Below are positions 47,494-56,946 of a stretch of DNA of 64,000 bases, in pieces (within the stretch, counting starts at the first letter, position 1; the number at the start of each line of letters is the position of its first letter). The position numbers and the translations under genes were made by a program. The notes beneath the pieces were generated by a model. The model was not told the DNA's origin. It made no database searches and was given only the letters and a program-made list of their open reading frames with translations. The DNA is from Myxococcota bacterium (lineage in GTDB: Bacteria > Myxococcota_A > UBA796 > JAFGLY01). Location: contig JAJRWT010000027.1 in the NCBI GenBank assembly GCA_024276675.1, forward strand, positions 310,001 to 374,000, read 5' to 3'.

Positions 47494-50400
47494 TCAATCC
47501 TGGACCGCGGTGCGACTCAGCTCGCGACGCAGCAGGAACCACCTCCACAGCAGGTATACCGCGGGGATGATCACGAGCGTCAGGATGGTGGAACTCACCA
47601 GCCCGCCCACCATGGGTGCGGCGATGCGCTTCATCACGCGGGTGCCGGTCTCGTTGCTGAACATGATGGGCAGCAGGCCGATCATGGTGGTGGCCACGGT
47701 CATCAGCTTGGGACGCACACGCTCCACGGCTCCTTCCATGATGGCGGACTTGAGATCCTCCAGGGACTTCATGCGACCTTCTTCCTGGAAGCGCTCGATG
47801 GCTTCTTCCAGGTAGACCAGCATCACCACGCCGGTCTCGGCCGCCAGCCCCGCCAGGGCGATGAAGCCTACCCCCACGGCCACGCTGATGTTGAAGTCCA
47901 TGAGGTACATGAGCCAGATACCGCCCACCAGGGCTAAGGGCAGGGTGGACATGACGATGGCCGTCTCTCCAAATCTGCGAAAATGGGCGTAGAGCAGGAT
48001 GAGTATTATCCCCAGGGTCAGGGGTACGACCACCATGAGCCGCTCCGATGCGCGCTCCATGTACTCGTACTGCCCGGACCAGACCAGGCTCACGCCCGGT
48101 GGAAGCTGGACCTGTTCCTGCACCGCGCGCTGGGCCGTCTTGACGAAGCCTCCCAGGTCGCTGCCTTCGGGGGTTTCCTTGTCCAGGTCCACGTAGATCC
48201 AGGCCGTGCGGCGGGCGTTCTCGCTCTTGATGGCGGGCGGCCCCTTGGAGATGCCGATGTCGGCAACCTGCGAGAGCGGCACCGTGTGCCCCATGGGCGT
48301 GGGCACCGCCAGCCCTCGCAGGGCCTCCATGTCGCCCCGCAGCTCTCGGGGGTAGCGCAGGTTCACGGGGTATCGCTCCAGGCCCTCCACCGTCCAGGTG
48401 ACGTTCATACCGCCAATGGCGGAGCGCACGACGTCCTGGACATCGGCCACCGAGAGGCCGTAGCGGGCGGCGTCGGCGCGGCGCACGTCGATGTCGATGA
48501 AGTTGCCGCCCACGACACGCTCCGAGTAGACGCTGGCGGTGCCGGGCAGCTCGCGCACCACGGCTTCGATATTCTCGCCCAGGGCGCTCAGCTCTTCCAG
48601 GTCATCCCCCAGCAGCTTGATGCCGATGGGGGTCTTGATGCCGGTGGCCAGCATGTCGATGCGGGTCTTGATGGGCATTGTCCAGGCGTTGGTGACTCCG
48701 GGGAAGTTCACCATGCCGTCCAGATCGGAGGCTATGGTTTCTATGGTGGTGCCCTTGGGCCAAGTCTCGGGATCCGTCAGGAGGATGGTTGTCTCGATCA
48801 TGGTGAGGGGCGCGGGATCGGTGGCGGTCTCGGCCCGCCCCACCTTGCCCAGGACGTGCTTCACCTGGGGATGGGTTGCGATTACCTTGTCCGTCTGCTG
48901 CAGGAGTTCCTTGGCCTTGGTGATGGAAATCCCGGGAGGGGTCGTGGGCATGTAGAGAAGATCACCCTCGTTGAGCGGGGGCATGAACTCGCTACCCAAC
49001 CGGGAATAGGGGAACAGCGTGACGGCCAGCAGGGCCACGGCGAAGAGCACGGTGCTACGCGGCCACCGCAGCACGGCCCGAATCAATGGCCGATAGATAC
49101 CGATGAACATCCTGGAGATGGGGTTCCTGGCTTCACTGATGATGCGACCACGCACCAGGTAGTACATGAGCACGGGGATGATTGTGATGCTCAACACCGT
49201 GGAGGAGCCCATGGCAAAGGTCTTGGTCCAGGCCAGGGGCTTGAACAGGCGCCCCTCCTGTGCTTCCAGCGAGAACACCGGCAGGAAGCTCACGGTGATG
49301 ATGGCCAGGGAAAAGAACAGCGCCGGGCCCACCTCCTTGGCCGCGGCCACCACGAGATCGAGCTGGTCTCGTTCAGGATGCCGCTCACGGTGTTTGTGCA
49401 GGTTCTCCACCAGCACCACGCTGGCGTCCACCATGACGCCGATGGCTATGGCTATTCCCCCCAGGCTCATGATGTTGGCGTTGATGCCCAGAAGACGCAT
49501 CACCAGGAAGCTCATGAGCACCCCGACCGGCAGGGTGAAGATGGCCACCAGGGCGCTGCGAACGTGCAACAGGAACACGACACAGATGATGGCCACCACG
49601 AACATCTCCTCCATGAGTTTCCCCTGGAGGGTGTCGATGGCCCTCTCTATGAGCCATGCCCGGTTGTAGGAGACGTGAATCTCCACGCCCTCGGGGAGGC
49701 TCTTCTTCAGGACCTCCAGCCTCTCCTCCACGCGATGGATCACATCCAGGGCGTTCTCACCGAATCGCAGCAACACGATGCCGGTGACCACTTCGCCCTG
49801 CCCGTTCATCTCCACGACGCCCCGGCGCACCTCTGGTCCGATCTGGATACGCGCCACCTGTGCCAGGAGGATGGGAGTGTGGGTCTCGGGGTCCATGCCC
49901 ACGGGAATGGTCTCCAGGTCCTCCACCGAGCTGATGTAGCCCCTCCCACGAACCATGTATTCGTTCTCGGCCATCTCTATGAGACGCCCGCCCACGTCCT
50001 GGTTGGAGGCCTTGATGGCCTTGCGGATCTGCGTGAGGGACACTCCGAAGGCCCTCATCTTCTCAGGGTCGGCCTCCACCTGGTACTGGCGCACGAAGCC
50101 ACCCACGCTGGCCACCTCGCTCACACCCTGCAAGCTCATGAGATCGTAACGCAGGGTCCAGTCCTGGAGACTCCTGAGCTGAGACAGGTCCATGCCGCGG
50201 AAGTTGGCGGCGCGACTCAGCTCCGCCCGGGAGATCCGTTCGTCGGCATCGCGATCAAATGCCTCCACCAGGAAGTGCAGCGAGTCCTCCATGAACTCGG
50301 CGGGGCTGTCCGGGCCCACGGGCTCATTCACCTGGAAAAGTTCCCCAAGCTGGGAATCCGTGTAGACCTGGCGTTCCTGACTGTTGAACTCCACCTGGTC

Positions 50401-50925
50401 CAGGGGCCGGGGCAGCTCGGCGTCGCTCACCTGGCCGTCGCCGTCCTTGTCCAGCTTCGTGCGGAGAACCTCGGCCCTGGGACTGAAGTCGGTGAGCGTG
50501 TACTCGTAGACCCACCCCACGCCGGTGGCGTCGGGACCCAGTTGGGGGTTGACCCCGTCAGGCAGCCGGCCGCTCACGAAGTTGAGATACTCCAGCACGC
50601 GGGAGCGGGCCCAGTACAGGTCGGTGCCATCCTCGAAGATCACGTAGACCAGAGAGAAGCCGAAGAAGCTGTAGCCGCGGACCACCTTGGCGAAGGGGAC
50701 GCTCAACATGGCGGTGGTGAGCGGGTAGGTCACCTGGTCTTCAACCACCCCCGGCGCCTGACCGGGGTACTCGGAGAGCACGATGACCTGTACGTCCGAA
50801 AGGTCTGGGATGGCGTCCACGGGCGTGGTGCGGAGAGCCCAGATTCCGGCCATGGCCACCATGAAGGTGATGAGAAGGACGAAAAAACGATTTCGGACAC
50901 TGCCCTCGATGATCCTTTCGATCAT
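47494..50925 (-). CDS. CusA/CzcA-type heavy-metal efflux RND permease with an EF-hand insertion
   Basis: PVDAIPDLSDVQVIVLSEYPGQAPGVVEDQVTYPL; LRSLQDWTLRYDLMSLQGVSEVASVGGFVRQYQV; MSLGGIAIAIGVMVDASVVLVEN; insertion with DKDGDGQVSDAE and DRDADERISRAE. Confidence 0.95.
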   Translation of the reverse strand: MIERIIEGSVRNRFFVLLITFMVAMAGIWALRTTPVDAIPDLSDVQVIVLSEYPGQAPGVVEDQVTYPLTTAMLSVPFAKVVRGYSFFGFSLVYVIFEDGTDLYWARSRVLEYLNFVSGRLPDGVNPQLGPDATGVGWVYEYTLTDFSPRAEVLRTKLDKDGDGQVSDAELPRPLDQVEFNSQERQVYTDSQLGELFQVNEPVGPDSPAEFMEDSLHFLVEAFDRDADERISRAELSRAANFRGMDLSQLRSLQDWTLRYDLMSLQGVSEVASVGGFVRQYQVEADPEKMRAFGVSLTQIRKAIKASNQDVGGRLIEMAENEYMVRGRGYISSVEDLETIPVGMDPETHTPILLAQVARIQIGPEVRRGVVEMNGQGEVVTGIVLLRFGENALDVIHRVEERLEVLKKSLPEGVEIHVSYNRAWLIERAIDTLQGKLMEEMFVVAIICVVFLLHVRSALVAIFTLPVGVLMSFLVMRLLGINANIMSLGGIAIAIGVMVDASVVLVENLHKHRERHPERDQLDLVVAAAKEVGPALFFSLAIITVSFLPVFSLEAQEGRLFKPLAWTKTFAMGSSTVLSITIIPVLMYYLVRGRIISEARNPISRMFIGIYRPLIRAVLRWPRSTVLFAVALLAVTLFPYSRLGSEFMPPLNEGDLLYMPTTPPGISITKAKELLQQTDKVIATHPQVKHVLGKVGRAETATDPAPLTMIETTILLTDPETWPKGTTIETIASDLDGMVNFPGVTNAWTMPIKTRIDMLATGIKTPIGIKLLGDDLEELSALGENIEAVVRELPGTASVYSERVVGGNFIDIDVRRADAARYGLSVADVQDVVRSAIGGMNVTWTVEGLERYPVNLRYPRELRGDMEALRGLAVPTPMGHTVPLSQVADIGISKGPPAIKSENARRTAWIYVDLDKETPEGSDLGGFVKTAQRAVQEQVQLPPGVSLVWSGQYEYMERASERLMVVVPLTLGIILILLYAHFRRFGETAIVMSTLPLALVGGIWLMYLMDFNISVAVGVGFIALAGLAAETGVVMLVYLEEAIERFQEEGRMKSLEDLKSAIMEGAVERVRPKLMTVATTMIGLLPIMFSNETGTRVMKRIAAPMVGGLVSSTILTLVIIPAVYLLWRWFLLRRELSRTAVQD

Positions 50926-50934
50926 GGCGGCTCC

Positions 50935-52728
50935 CTATTGCTGCTGCCGGTCCTGGTCACCACCAACTCTTTCCAGGAACATGCCACACTTGGGGCACTT
51001 CCCTGGTTCGTGGCTGGTGACCTCTGGGTGCATGGGACAGGTGTACACCGCGCCCCGCGTCTCGTCGGGGTTCAGGCCCTTGCGAGCGCTTGAACCCATG
51101 TCCATACCTTCGTGGGCGCCCGGGGCCCCGGCCCGGTCCTTGCCCTGTTGCTCGTCCTGGGCGGCGCCCGCGCCCATGTCCATGCCTTCGTGGGCGCCCG
51201 GCGCACTGGAAGCTCCGTAGACAGTGGCCAGCTCTCCAGGTGTTCCCCTACGCTCTTCCAGGAACATGCCACACTCCGGGCAGCGACCAGGCTCGCCCTG
51301 GATCACCTGGGGATGCATCGGACAGGACCAGAGGGTGGTGGGCGCCGCCTGGGCCTGTTCTTCCCCACCCGCACGCCGTGCCAACAGTTTCTGCACGGCT
51401 TCCTGGAGCTGGCTCTCGCTGTCGATTAGGAACTGCCCCGACGTCACCACCACTTCGCCCTCTTTCAGGCCGTTGAGCACTTCGGTCATGTGGTGGTCGG
51501 CCACCAGACCAGTGGTCACGTCACGGGCGGTGAAACGCCCCTGGCCCAGGGCCACGAAGACCAACTCGCGCTCGCCCGTGAGGATGACCGCCTCGGTGGG
51601 AATGGCCAGGGTGTCGTCCCGGCGGCGGTACTGGATACGCACCGTGGCGAACATCCCGGGTTTGAGGGCCACGCCGGGATTTTCGAACTCCAGGCGCACC
51701 CGGAGCGTTCTGCTGTTGGGGTTCAGGGTGGGGTATATATAGGAGACCTTGCCTTGCAACACACTGCCCTTCTGGAAGCTCAGCTCCATCTGCGCCGGCT
51801 GGTCCTCCTGGACCCAGGGGGCGTCGAACTCGTAGACTTCAGCTTCAACCCAGATGGTGGCAAGATCGCCGATGCGGTAGAGATCTTCTCCGGCCTTGAC
51901 CCTTGCGCCTTCCACCACGCTCTTGTGCAGTACGAACCCGCCGCTGGGGGCCCGGATGGGCAGGGTACGAGATGCTTCGCCGGACTTGACCATGGCGTCG
52001 ATGTCCCTGGAGTTGATGTCCCAGAGATCCAGCTTTCGCCGTGCCGACCGTGCAAGCGGACTCTCCGGCCCCTGAGTTCGCAGCGCCATGAGGTACTCCT
52101 CTTGCGCGGCCACCAGCTCGGGAGAGTAGATCTGGAAGAGACGCTGCCCGGCCTTCACCTTGTCGCCGGTCCTGTCGACAAAGATGCGCTCGACCCAGCC
52201 GTTGAAGCGCAGGTTGACCACGCTCACTTCGTCTTCGGCCACCTTGACTTCGCCGATGGTGCGAAGGTGACGGAAGATGGTCTGGCGACGCACCACCTGG
52301 GTACGCACGCCCATGTTCTGCACCACCACGGGGTCGATGCTGACCATGCCGTTACCGCCGGCGTTCAGCTCGTCCTGGTACACGGGCACCAGGTCCATGC
52401 CCATGGGAGACTTCCCGGGCTTGTCGGAGATATAGCCGGGATCCATGGGTGCCACCCAGTGGGAGATCTTGCGTTCGCCCTGGGGGGCCTCTCCAGTGGT
52501 ATTGCTGCTGCCGGAACCCGTGCTCTTGAGCGGCGTGAGGTTCATGCCGCAGAGTGGGCAGGTTCCGGGCTTTTCCTGGACCACCTGTGGGTGCATGCCA
52601 CAGGTCCAGAGCTGGGCACTCTCGGCTCCGGCGGGGTCGACCTCGCCCTGGTCTCCCGAGCCACACGAGACGACCGACATGGTCAGGAATGTGAAAAAAA
52701 CGAAGGCTGCGAACCTGCGTATGGTCAT
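50935..52728 (-). CDS. CusB-type efflux RND periplasmic adaptor with multiple heavy-metal-binding motifs
   Basis: WTCGMHPQVVQEKPGTCPLCGMNL, WVAPMDPGYISDKPGKSPMGMDLVPVY, WSCPMHPQVIQGEPGRCPECGMFL, YTCPMHPEVTSHEPGKCPKCGMFL; adaptor core GWVERIFVDRTGDKVKAGQRLFQIYSPELV. Confidence 0.93.
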   Translation of the reverse strand: MTIRRFAAFVFFTFLTMSVVSCGSGDQGEVDPAGAESAQLWTCGMHPQVVQEKPGTCPLCGMNLTPLKSTGSGSSNTTGEAPQGERKISHWVAPMDPGYISDKPGKSPMGMDLVPVYQDELNAGGNGMVSIDPVVVQNMGVRTQVVRRQTIFRHLRTIGEVKVAEDEVSVVNLRFNGWVERIFVDRTGDKVKAGQRLFQIYSPELVAAQEEYLMALRTQGPESPLARSARRKLDLWDINSRDIDAMVKSGEASRTLPIRAPSGGFVLHKSVVEGARVKAGEDLYRIGDLATIWVEAEVYEFDAPWVQEDQPAQMELSFQKGSVLQGKVSYIYPTLNPNSRTLRVRLEFENPGVALKPGMFATVRIQYRRRDDTLAIPTEAVILTGERELVFVALGQGRFTARDVTTGLVADHHMTEVLNGLKEGEVVVTSGQFLIDSESQLQEAVQKLLARRAGGEEQAQAAPTTLWSCPMHPQVIQGEPGRCPECGMFLEERRGTPGELATVYGASSAPGAHEGMDMGAGAAQDEQQGKDRAGAPGAHEGMDMGSSARKGLNPDETRGAVYTCPMHPEVTSHEPGKCPKCGMFLERVGGDQDRQQQ

Positions 52729-54008
52729 CTCTGTTCTCCTGCGGAATTCTGGACGGTTCCGGTGATTGCCCGGACCTCTGCATCCTGGATGTGGGTCTCG
52801 GTGACGGCGGACAGGCGTGCCCGCTCCAGGTCCAGGAGCTGAACCTCGGCCTGGAAGAGGCTTGAAAAATCAGCCTTGCCCACGCGGTAGTCGGCCAGGG
52901 TGGTGTCCAGGGCCTGGCGGGCGGCGGGCAACAGCTCATGGGCGTATACCCGCGCCTTCTCCTGGGCGCGGGACCAGGCGGCATGGGCGGATTCGAGTTG
53001 GGAGGCAATGGCGTCCAGCAGGGCTTCCCGCTGGCCACGGACACTGGATGCCGCATCCAGGTAGGCGGCTTCGTTCCCCCTGCCCGCCCGGAGGGAGTTG
53101 AAGCTCAAGGGAAGCGACAGGCCCAGGCTGGCCAGATCCGTTCCCGGATCGGTGTCGGTCTGCACCGTGCGAAGACGGTACCCGGCCCAGAGGGTGAGAT
53201 CCGGCAGCGCGTCTCGTCGAGCCAGACGGGCCGCCAACCGGGCACTCCGCCGGCTCGCTTCCAGTTGTGCAAGCGCAGGCCGGTTGTTCACGGCATCCTT
53301 CAACCAGGACTGCGGGTCGTCTCCGGGCTCCAGGGTGATGGCTTCGGCTTCCATGGGAGTGTCGAAGCCGGTGTCCGCGGGCAGGTGCAGGGCCGATGCC
53401 AGGGCTGCCTGGAGTTGGCGTTCCTGGCGGTCGAAGTCGTGCAGGGCGTCGTCAAGCTGGTCGCGCAGCACCTCGATGCTCACCAGGGCGTGCTGGCCCG
53501 CCGCTCCTGTTTCGTAGCGGGCACGCACCGCTGCCACGAGCTGCTGGGTGAGTTGGACGTGCTCCGTGGTCACCTGCCGAAGCTGCCGCACCAGCAGCAG
53601 GCGCCACCAGCTCTGTACCACGGCCCGGCGCAGGCGAAGCCGACCCTCTTCCAGCCCGGCCCGGGCTTCTTCCACCCGCGAGTCTGCCACGTCCCGGCGC
53701 AGTGATGTCACTCCCGGGAAGGGGATGGTCTGCTGCAGCTTGAACTGGAGCCCAGCCATGGGATGGCCGTCCAGTGCCCAGGAATCCACCGGCACGTTGG
53801 AGTACTCCGCGGCGGCCACGGGATCGGGCCAGAGGCCGGAGATGCTGGCGATGGATTCCAGTTGGCTCACCCGGTCCTCCAGGGCGGCAATACCGGGGTT
53901 GGCGGAAACGGCCTGCTCCGCCAGTTCCCGGGCGGCGTCGGAAGCGATAGCCCCCCGGGACAGCATGAGCAGGGTCAGGGGGCAGAGGACTGTTGCGGAA
54001 AACCTCAT
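52725..54008 (-). CDS. TolC/CusC-family outer membrane efflux protein
   Basis: GLQFKLQQTIPFPGVTSLRRDVADSRVEEARAGLEEGRLRLRRAVVQSWW; two coiled TolC-type repeats; 4-nt overlap with the adaptor gene. Confidence 0.87.
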   Translation of the reverse strand: MRFSATVLCPLTLLMLSRGAIASDAARELAEQAVSANPGIAALEDRVSQLESIASISGLWPDPVAAAEYSNVPVDSWALDGHPMAGLQFKLQQTIPFPGVTSLRRDVADSRVEEARAGLEEGRLRLRRAVVQSWWRLLLVRQLRQVTTEHVQLTQQLVAAVRARYETGAAGQHALVSIEVLRDQLDDALHDFDRQERQLQAALASALHLPADTGFDTPMEAEAITLEPGDDPQSWLKDAVNNRPALAQLEASRRSARLAARLARRDALPDLTLWAGYRLRTVQTDTDPGTDLASLGLSLPLSFNSLRAGRGNEAAYLDAASSVRGQREALLDAIASQLESAHAAWSRAQEKARVYAHELLPAARQALDTTLADYRVGKADFSSLFQAEVQLLDLERARLSAVTETHIQDAEVRAITGTVQNSAGEQR

Positions 54009-54077
54009 GGGGTCTCCTTGGGAAATGAACACTGCAAACAACGGGCACAGGGCCACATAGCAAGCTACATGCCAACC

Positions 54078-54098
54078 GGTCCACGAACGTTATGGACC
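54078..54098. repeat. Inverted repeat GGTCCA-N9-TGGACC upstream of the copper/silver efflux operon
   Basis: Direct reading: ggtccacgaacgttatggacc; ~70 nt upstream of the start at 54008. Confidence 0.5.
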
Positions 54099-54234
54099 TT
54101 TCTACGGCGGAATATCTATCGCTCTTCCAAGAATAGTCACGAATCATGGAGAATACTCTTCACGTCCCGTCCACCGGCGGCATGGACGACAGGTGGGAAC
54201 CCACGACCCCAGGCCCGTGGCTCAAAGCACACGT

Positions 54235-56457
54235 TCAGGCCAGCAGGGACTCCTTTCCGGAGTCTTTCAAGAACAGGCAGGCGGCGCCGGCGGCCTCACG
54301 GAAGGCATTCAGACGCGCAGCATCTACCGGCGTTCCCAGGCCCAACAGGTGGATGTTGGCTCGAAGCTCGCCGCTTCGCATGACGGAGAAGATGTCGCCC
54401 TGGAAGACCCGCGTGCTGGTCCCTCCGGGCAAACGCCCCAGATCCAGCAGGTCGCGCAACCAGCGTGCGGCCTCGGGCTGGGAAGCCGGATCCCGCACCA
54501 CCGTCACCAGTTGGATATGGCCCACCTTCCTGGTGAGCAGAATAGCCAGCAGCACGGGCAGATCCAGGTTGGCCATGAACATCCGCAGAGGCCAGTCGGG
54601 ACTCCGATCCGACAACCAGACCACTACCTCGTTGCCCTCTTTCGGAGAGTTTTCCGGGGGATGCAGGTACAACCCCAGCCCCAGCCCCAATCGACCACAG
54701 TGCTCCAACACCGTCTGCACCTCCGGGGCTTTGCGAACGTCGCCATCCACCAGAACCAGGTTGGGCGGGAAGAAACCACCCTGGAAGATGTCCATGGACA
54801 ACAGGGTGCCCTGGGTCCAGTTGGCACATTCCGTGGTGGTGAAGGAAGCGTGTCGCCCCTGGTCGAGGAACCAGGCGGCGGCCCGCTCCAGGTGGGCCGC
54901 CAGGGACGGTCTCCGATGAATACCCACCAGCTTGACGGAGCCCTGCTCCCCCATGAGCCTGGAAGCCAGCGGTACCAGGTCATGCAGCTCGCCAGGCGAT
55001 TCCAGCGGCAGCAACAGGTCCGGTTTCCAGGCGCGTTGGCTACGCTCGAAGGCCGACACCTGGCGCGCCGCCCACAAGGCCATGTTCACGGCCAGGCCGC
55101 TGCGCACGGTTTCCCATGGGGTGTCCAGCTTGCGATGCTGCACCCACAGGTAGATCCCGGCCACCGAGACCAGCGCCAACAGGCCCTTTCCAGGACCGGA
55201 CAGCATCAGGCCAATCGTGCAGGACACGACTCCCAGCAGTGGCAGGACTCTGCCCACCCGAAAAGTCGGCCGGAACGAGATCATTCCCAACGACTGCTCC
55301 ACCAGGACAACCAGGTTCACGGCCAGGAACGTGACAAGGAAAAAAGCCGTGACTATGGGGGCGATGGCGTCCAGGCTGCCCGACAGCAGGAACAGGCCCG
55401 CCAGGCACAGGGTGGCGGCCGAGGCCACCCGTGGTTCACCCTGCCGACTCAGCCTGGAAAACCAACCTGCGCCGGGCACCACATGCTCGGCGGCCATTGC
55501 CCGGAGCAGCCGGGGGGCCGCCACCACCGAGGAGAGGGCCGCCATGAGGGTGGAGCAGAGCAGGCCCAGCAGAACCAACGGTCCCACCAGGGCGTGGTCC
55601 AGCATCACCAGCATGTTGCTCAACAGCTCTTGCCTGGTGGCTACGGCTGCGTACCAGAAAGCAGCCAACAGGTAGATGAACAGGGTTGTTCCCCAGGCCA
55701 TCAAGGTACCCCTGGGAATGCTCCTGCGGGGTCGGGCCAGGTCGCCGCTCATTCCCACACCCACCATGATCCCGGTCAAGGCAGGGAAAAAGATGGAGAA
55801 TGCCTCGGTGAAGCTGGCCTGGGGGTATTGGCCCACAACGGGCAAGGGCTGCAGGTCGGCGGTGAAGATCCCCAGGAAGGCGGAGGACAGGGCCAGCAGC
55901 ACCAACACGAACATGGCAGCCTGGGCCCTGAAGGACAGCGTGGCCGATGTCCAGGACAGGAACGCCACCGACAAGAAGCCCACTACCACCACCAGGCGGG
56001 GATCGTGAGCGGGAAAGAGAATGGCCCAGCCCTCGGTGAAGGCATAGAGGTACATGGCTCCCGATGCCGCCTGGGCCACGTACAGTGGTATCCCGATGGC
56101 TCCGCCGGCCTCCAGGCCCAGGGCGCGAGCGATAATGGCGTAGGCCCCGCCGGGAGGTACCGGGACGTTGCTTGCGATGCTGGACAGCGCCAGGGCCGTG
56201 GTACCCGTGATGAGCCCACTGGCCAAGAGAATGGCCACCGCCCCCAACAGTCCGCAGTTTCCCACCAGCCAGCCTTCGCGCAGGTAGAACATCGCGCCCA
56301 GGATGGTCAGGAATACCGGACGAAACACACCGGAAAAGGTATTGAAACGCCGATGCTCAGCCTGACGGGCGCTGGGCTGGACAGATTGGCTCACGGTCTT
56401 GTCCACTACAATTCTTCCAACAGGTCTTCTACGAGGGGTTCCAATCCACCGACGCAT
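54235..56457 (-). CDS. APC-superfamily transporter, SLC12 (cation-chloride cotransporter)-like
   Basis: FNTFSGVFRPVFLTILGAMFYLREGWLVGNCGLLGAVAILLASGLITGTTALALSSIASN...VPPGGAYAIIARALGLEAGGAIGIPLY; C-terminal soluble domain. Start codon uncertain. Confidence 0.82.
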   Translation of the reverse strand: MRRWIGTPRRRPVGRIVVDKTVSQSVQPSARQAEHRRFNTFSGVFRPVFLTILGAMFYLREGWLVGNCGLLGAVAILLASGLITGTTALALSSIASNVPVPPGGAYAIIARALGLEAGGAIGIPLYVAQAASGAMYLYAFTEGWAILFPAHDPRLVVVVGFLSVAFLSWTSATLSFRAQAAMFVLVLLALSSAFLGIFTADLQPLPVVGQYPQASFTEAFSIFFPALTGIMVGVGMSGDLARPRRSIPRGTLMAWGTTLFIYLLAAFWYAAVATRQELLSNMLVMLDHALVGPLVLLGLLCSTLMAALSSVVAAPRLLRAMAAEHVVPGAGWFSRLSRQGEPRVASAATLCLAGLFLLSGSLDAIAPIVTAFFLVTFLAVNLVVLVEQSLGMISFRPTFRVGRVLPLLGVVSCTIGLMLSGPGKGLLALVSVAGIYLWVQHRKLDTPWETVRSGLAVNMALWAARQVSAFERSQRAWKPDLLLPLESPGELHDLVPLASRLMGEQGSVKLVGIHRRPSLAAHLERAAAWFLDQGRHASFTTTECANWTQGTLLSMDIFQGGFFPPNLVLVDGDVRKAPEVQTVLEHCGRLGLGLGLYLHPPENSPKEGNEVVVWLSDRSPDWPLRMFMANLDLPVLLAILLTRKVGHIQLVTVVRDPASQPEAARWLRDLLDLGRLPGGTSTRVFQGDIFSVMRSGELRANIHLLGLGTPVDAARLNAFREAAGAACLFLKDSGKESLLA

Positions 56458-56946
56458 GCCGGAGCCCCACCTGAAGGGTCTGGCCCCAGGAATGGAGCAG
56501 GTCCACCTGGACTCCTTCGGCAGTGTCGTCCGTGAAGCGCACCTGTACGGTACAGTTGGCCTGCGTGGTGGAGGAATCCCTGGGCCATGAGCAGGTAACC
56601 CGTTGCTTGCTGGTTTCCCTCAGAAACAAGGCGGACCGAACAGTTGCGGGTTGCATCCATGGCGACGGCTTCCGGCAACATCCAGGGCTCGCCCATTCTC
56701 TCGTTCTCCAGATATCATGCCGCGGCAAGGTGCAACAAACGGGCTGTCGCAGGTGGCCGGCCTGCGCCCCCCACAGTCTTCGTCGGACTACCCTTCCATG
56801 TCCCCAGCGATTACAGAGAAACGCCCCGTGCAACCCATGACGGCGAGCCAGGCTCCGAGCCACAGGCCTCGAAGGACCAGCCCGCCCATTGGACCCACGC
56901 CCCCCCCCATGGCACTGGCCAGATGTTCGTTGGCCAGGAGGCAGCA

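Noticed and set aside
47983-51093. 1036-aa plus-strand ORF opposite cusA/cusB
   Set aside because: Antisense to a confidently identified RND permease; low-complexity HGD-rich translation, spans a gene boundary.
51490-52842. 450-aa plus-strand ORF opposite the CusB-like gene
   Set aside because: Antisense shadow, His/Gly-rich, no domain.
54193-56535. 780-aa plus-strand ORF opposite the SLC12-like gene
   Set aside because: Antisense shadow of a membrane transporter; Gln/His/Gly-rich, no recognisable fold.
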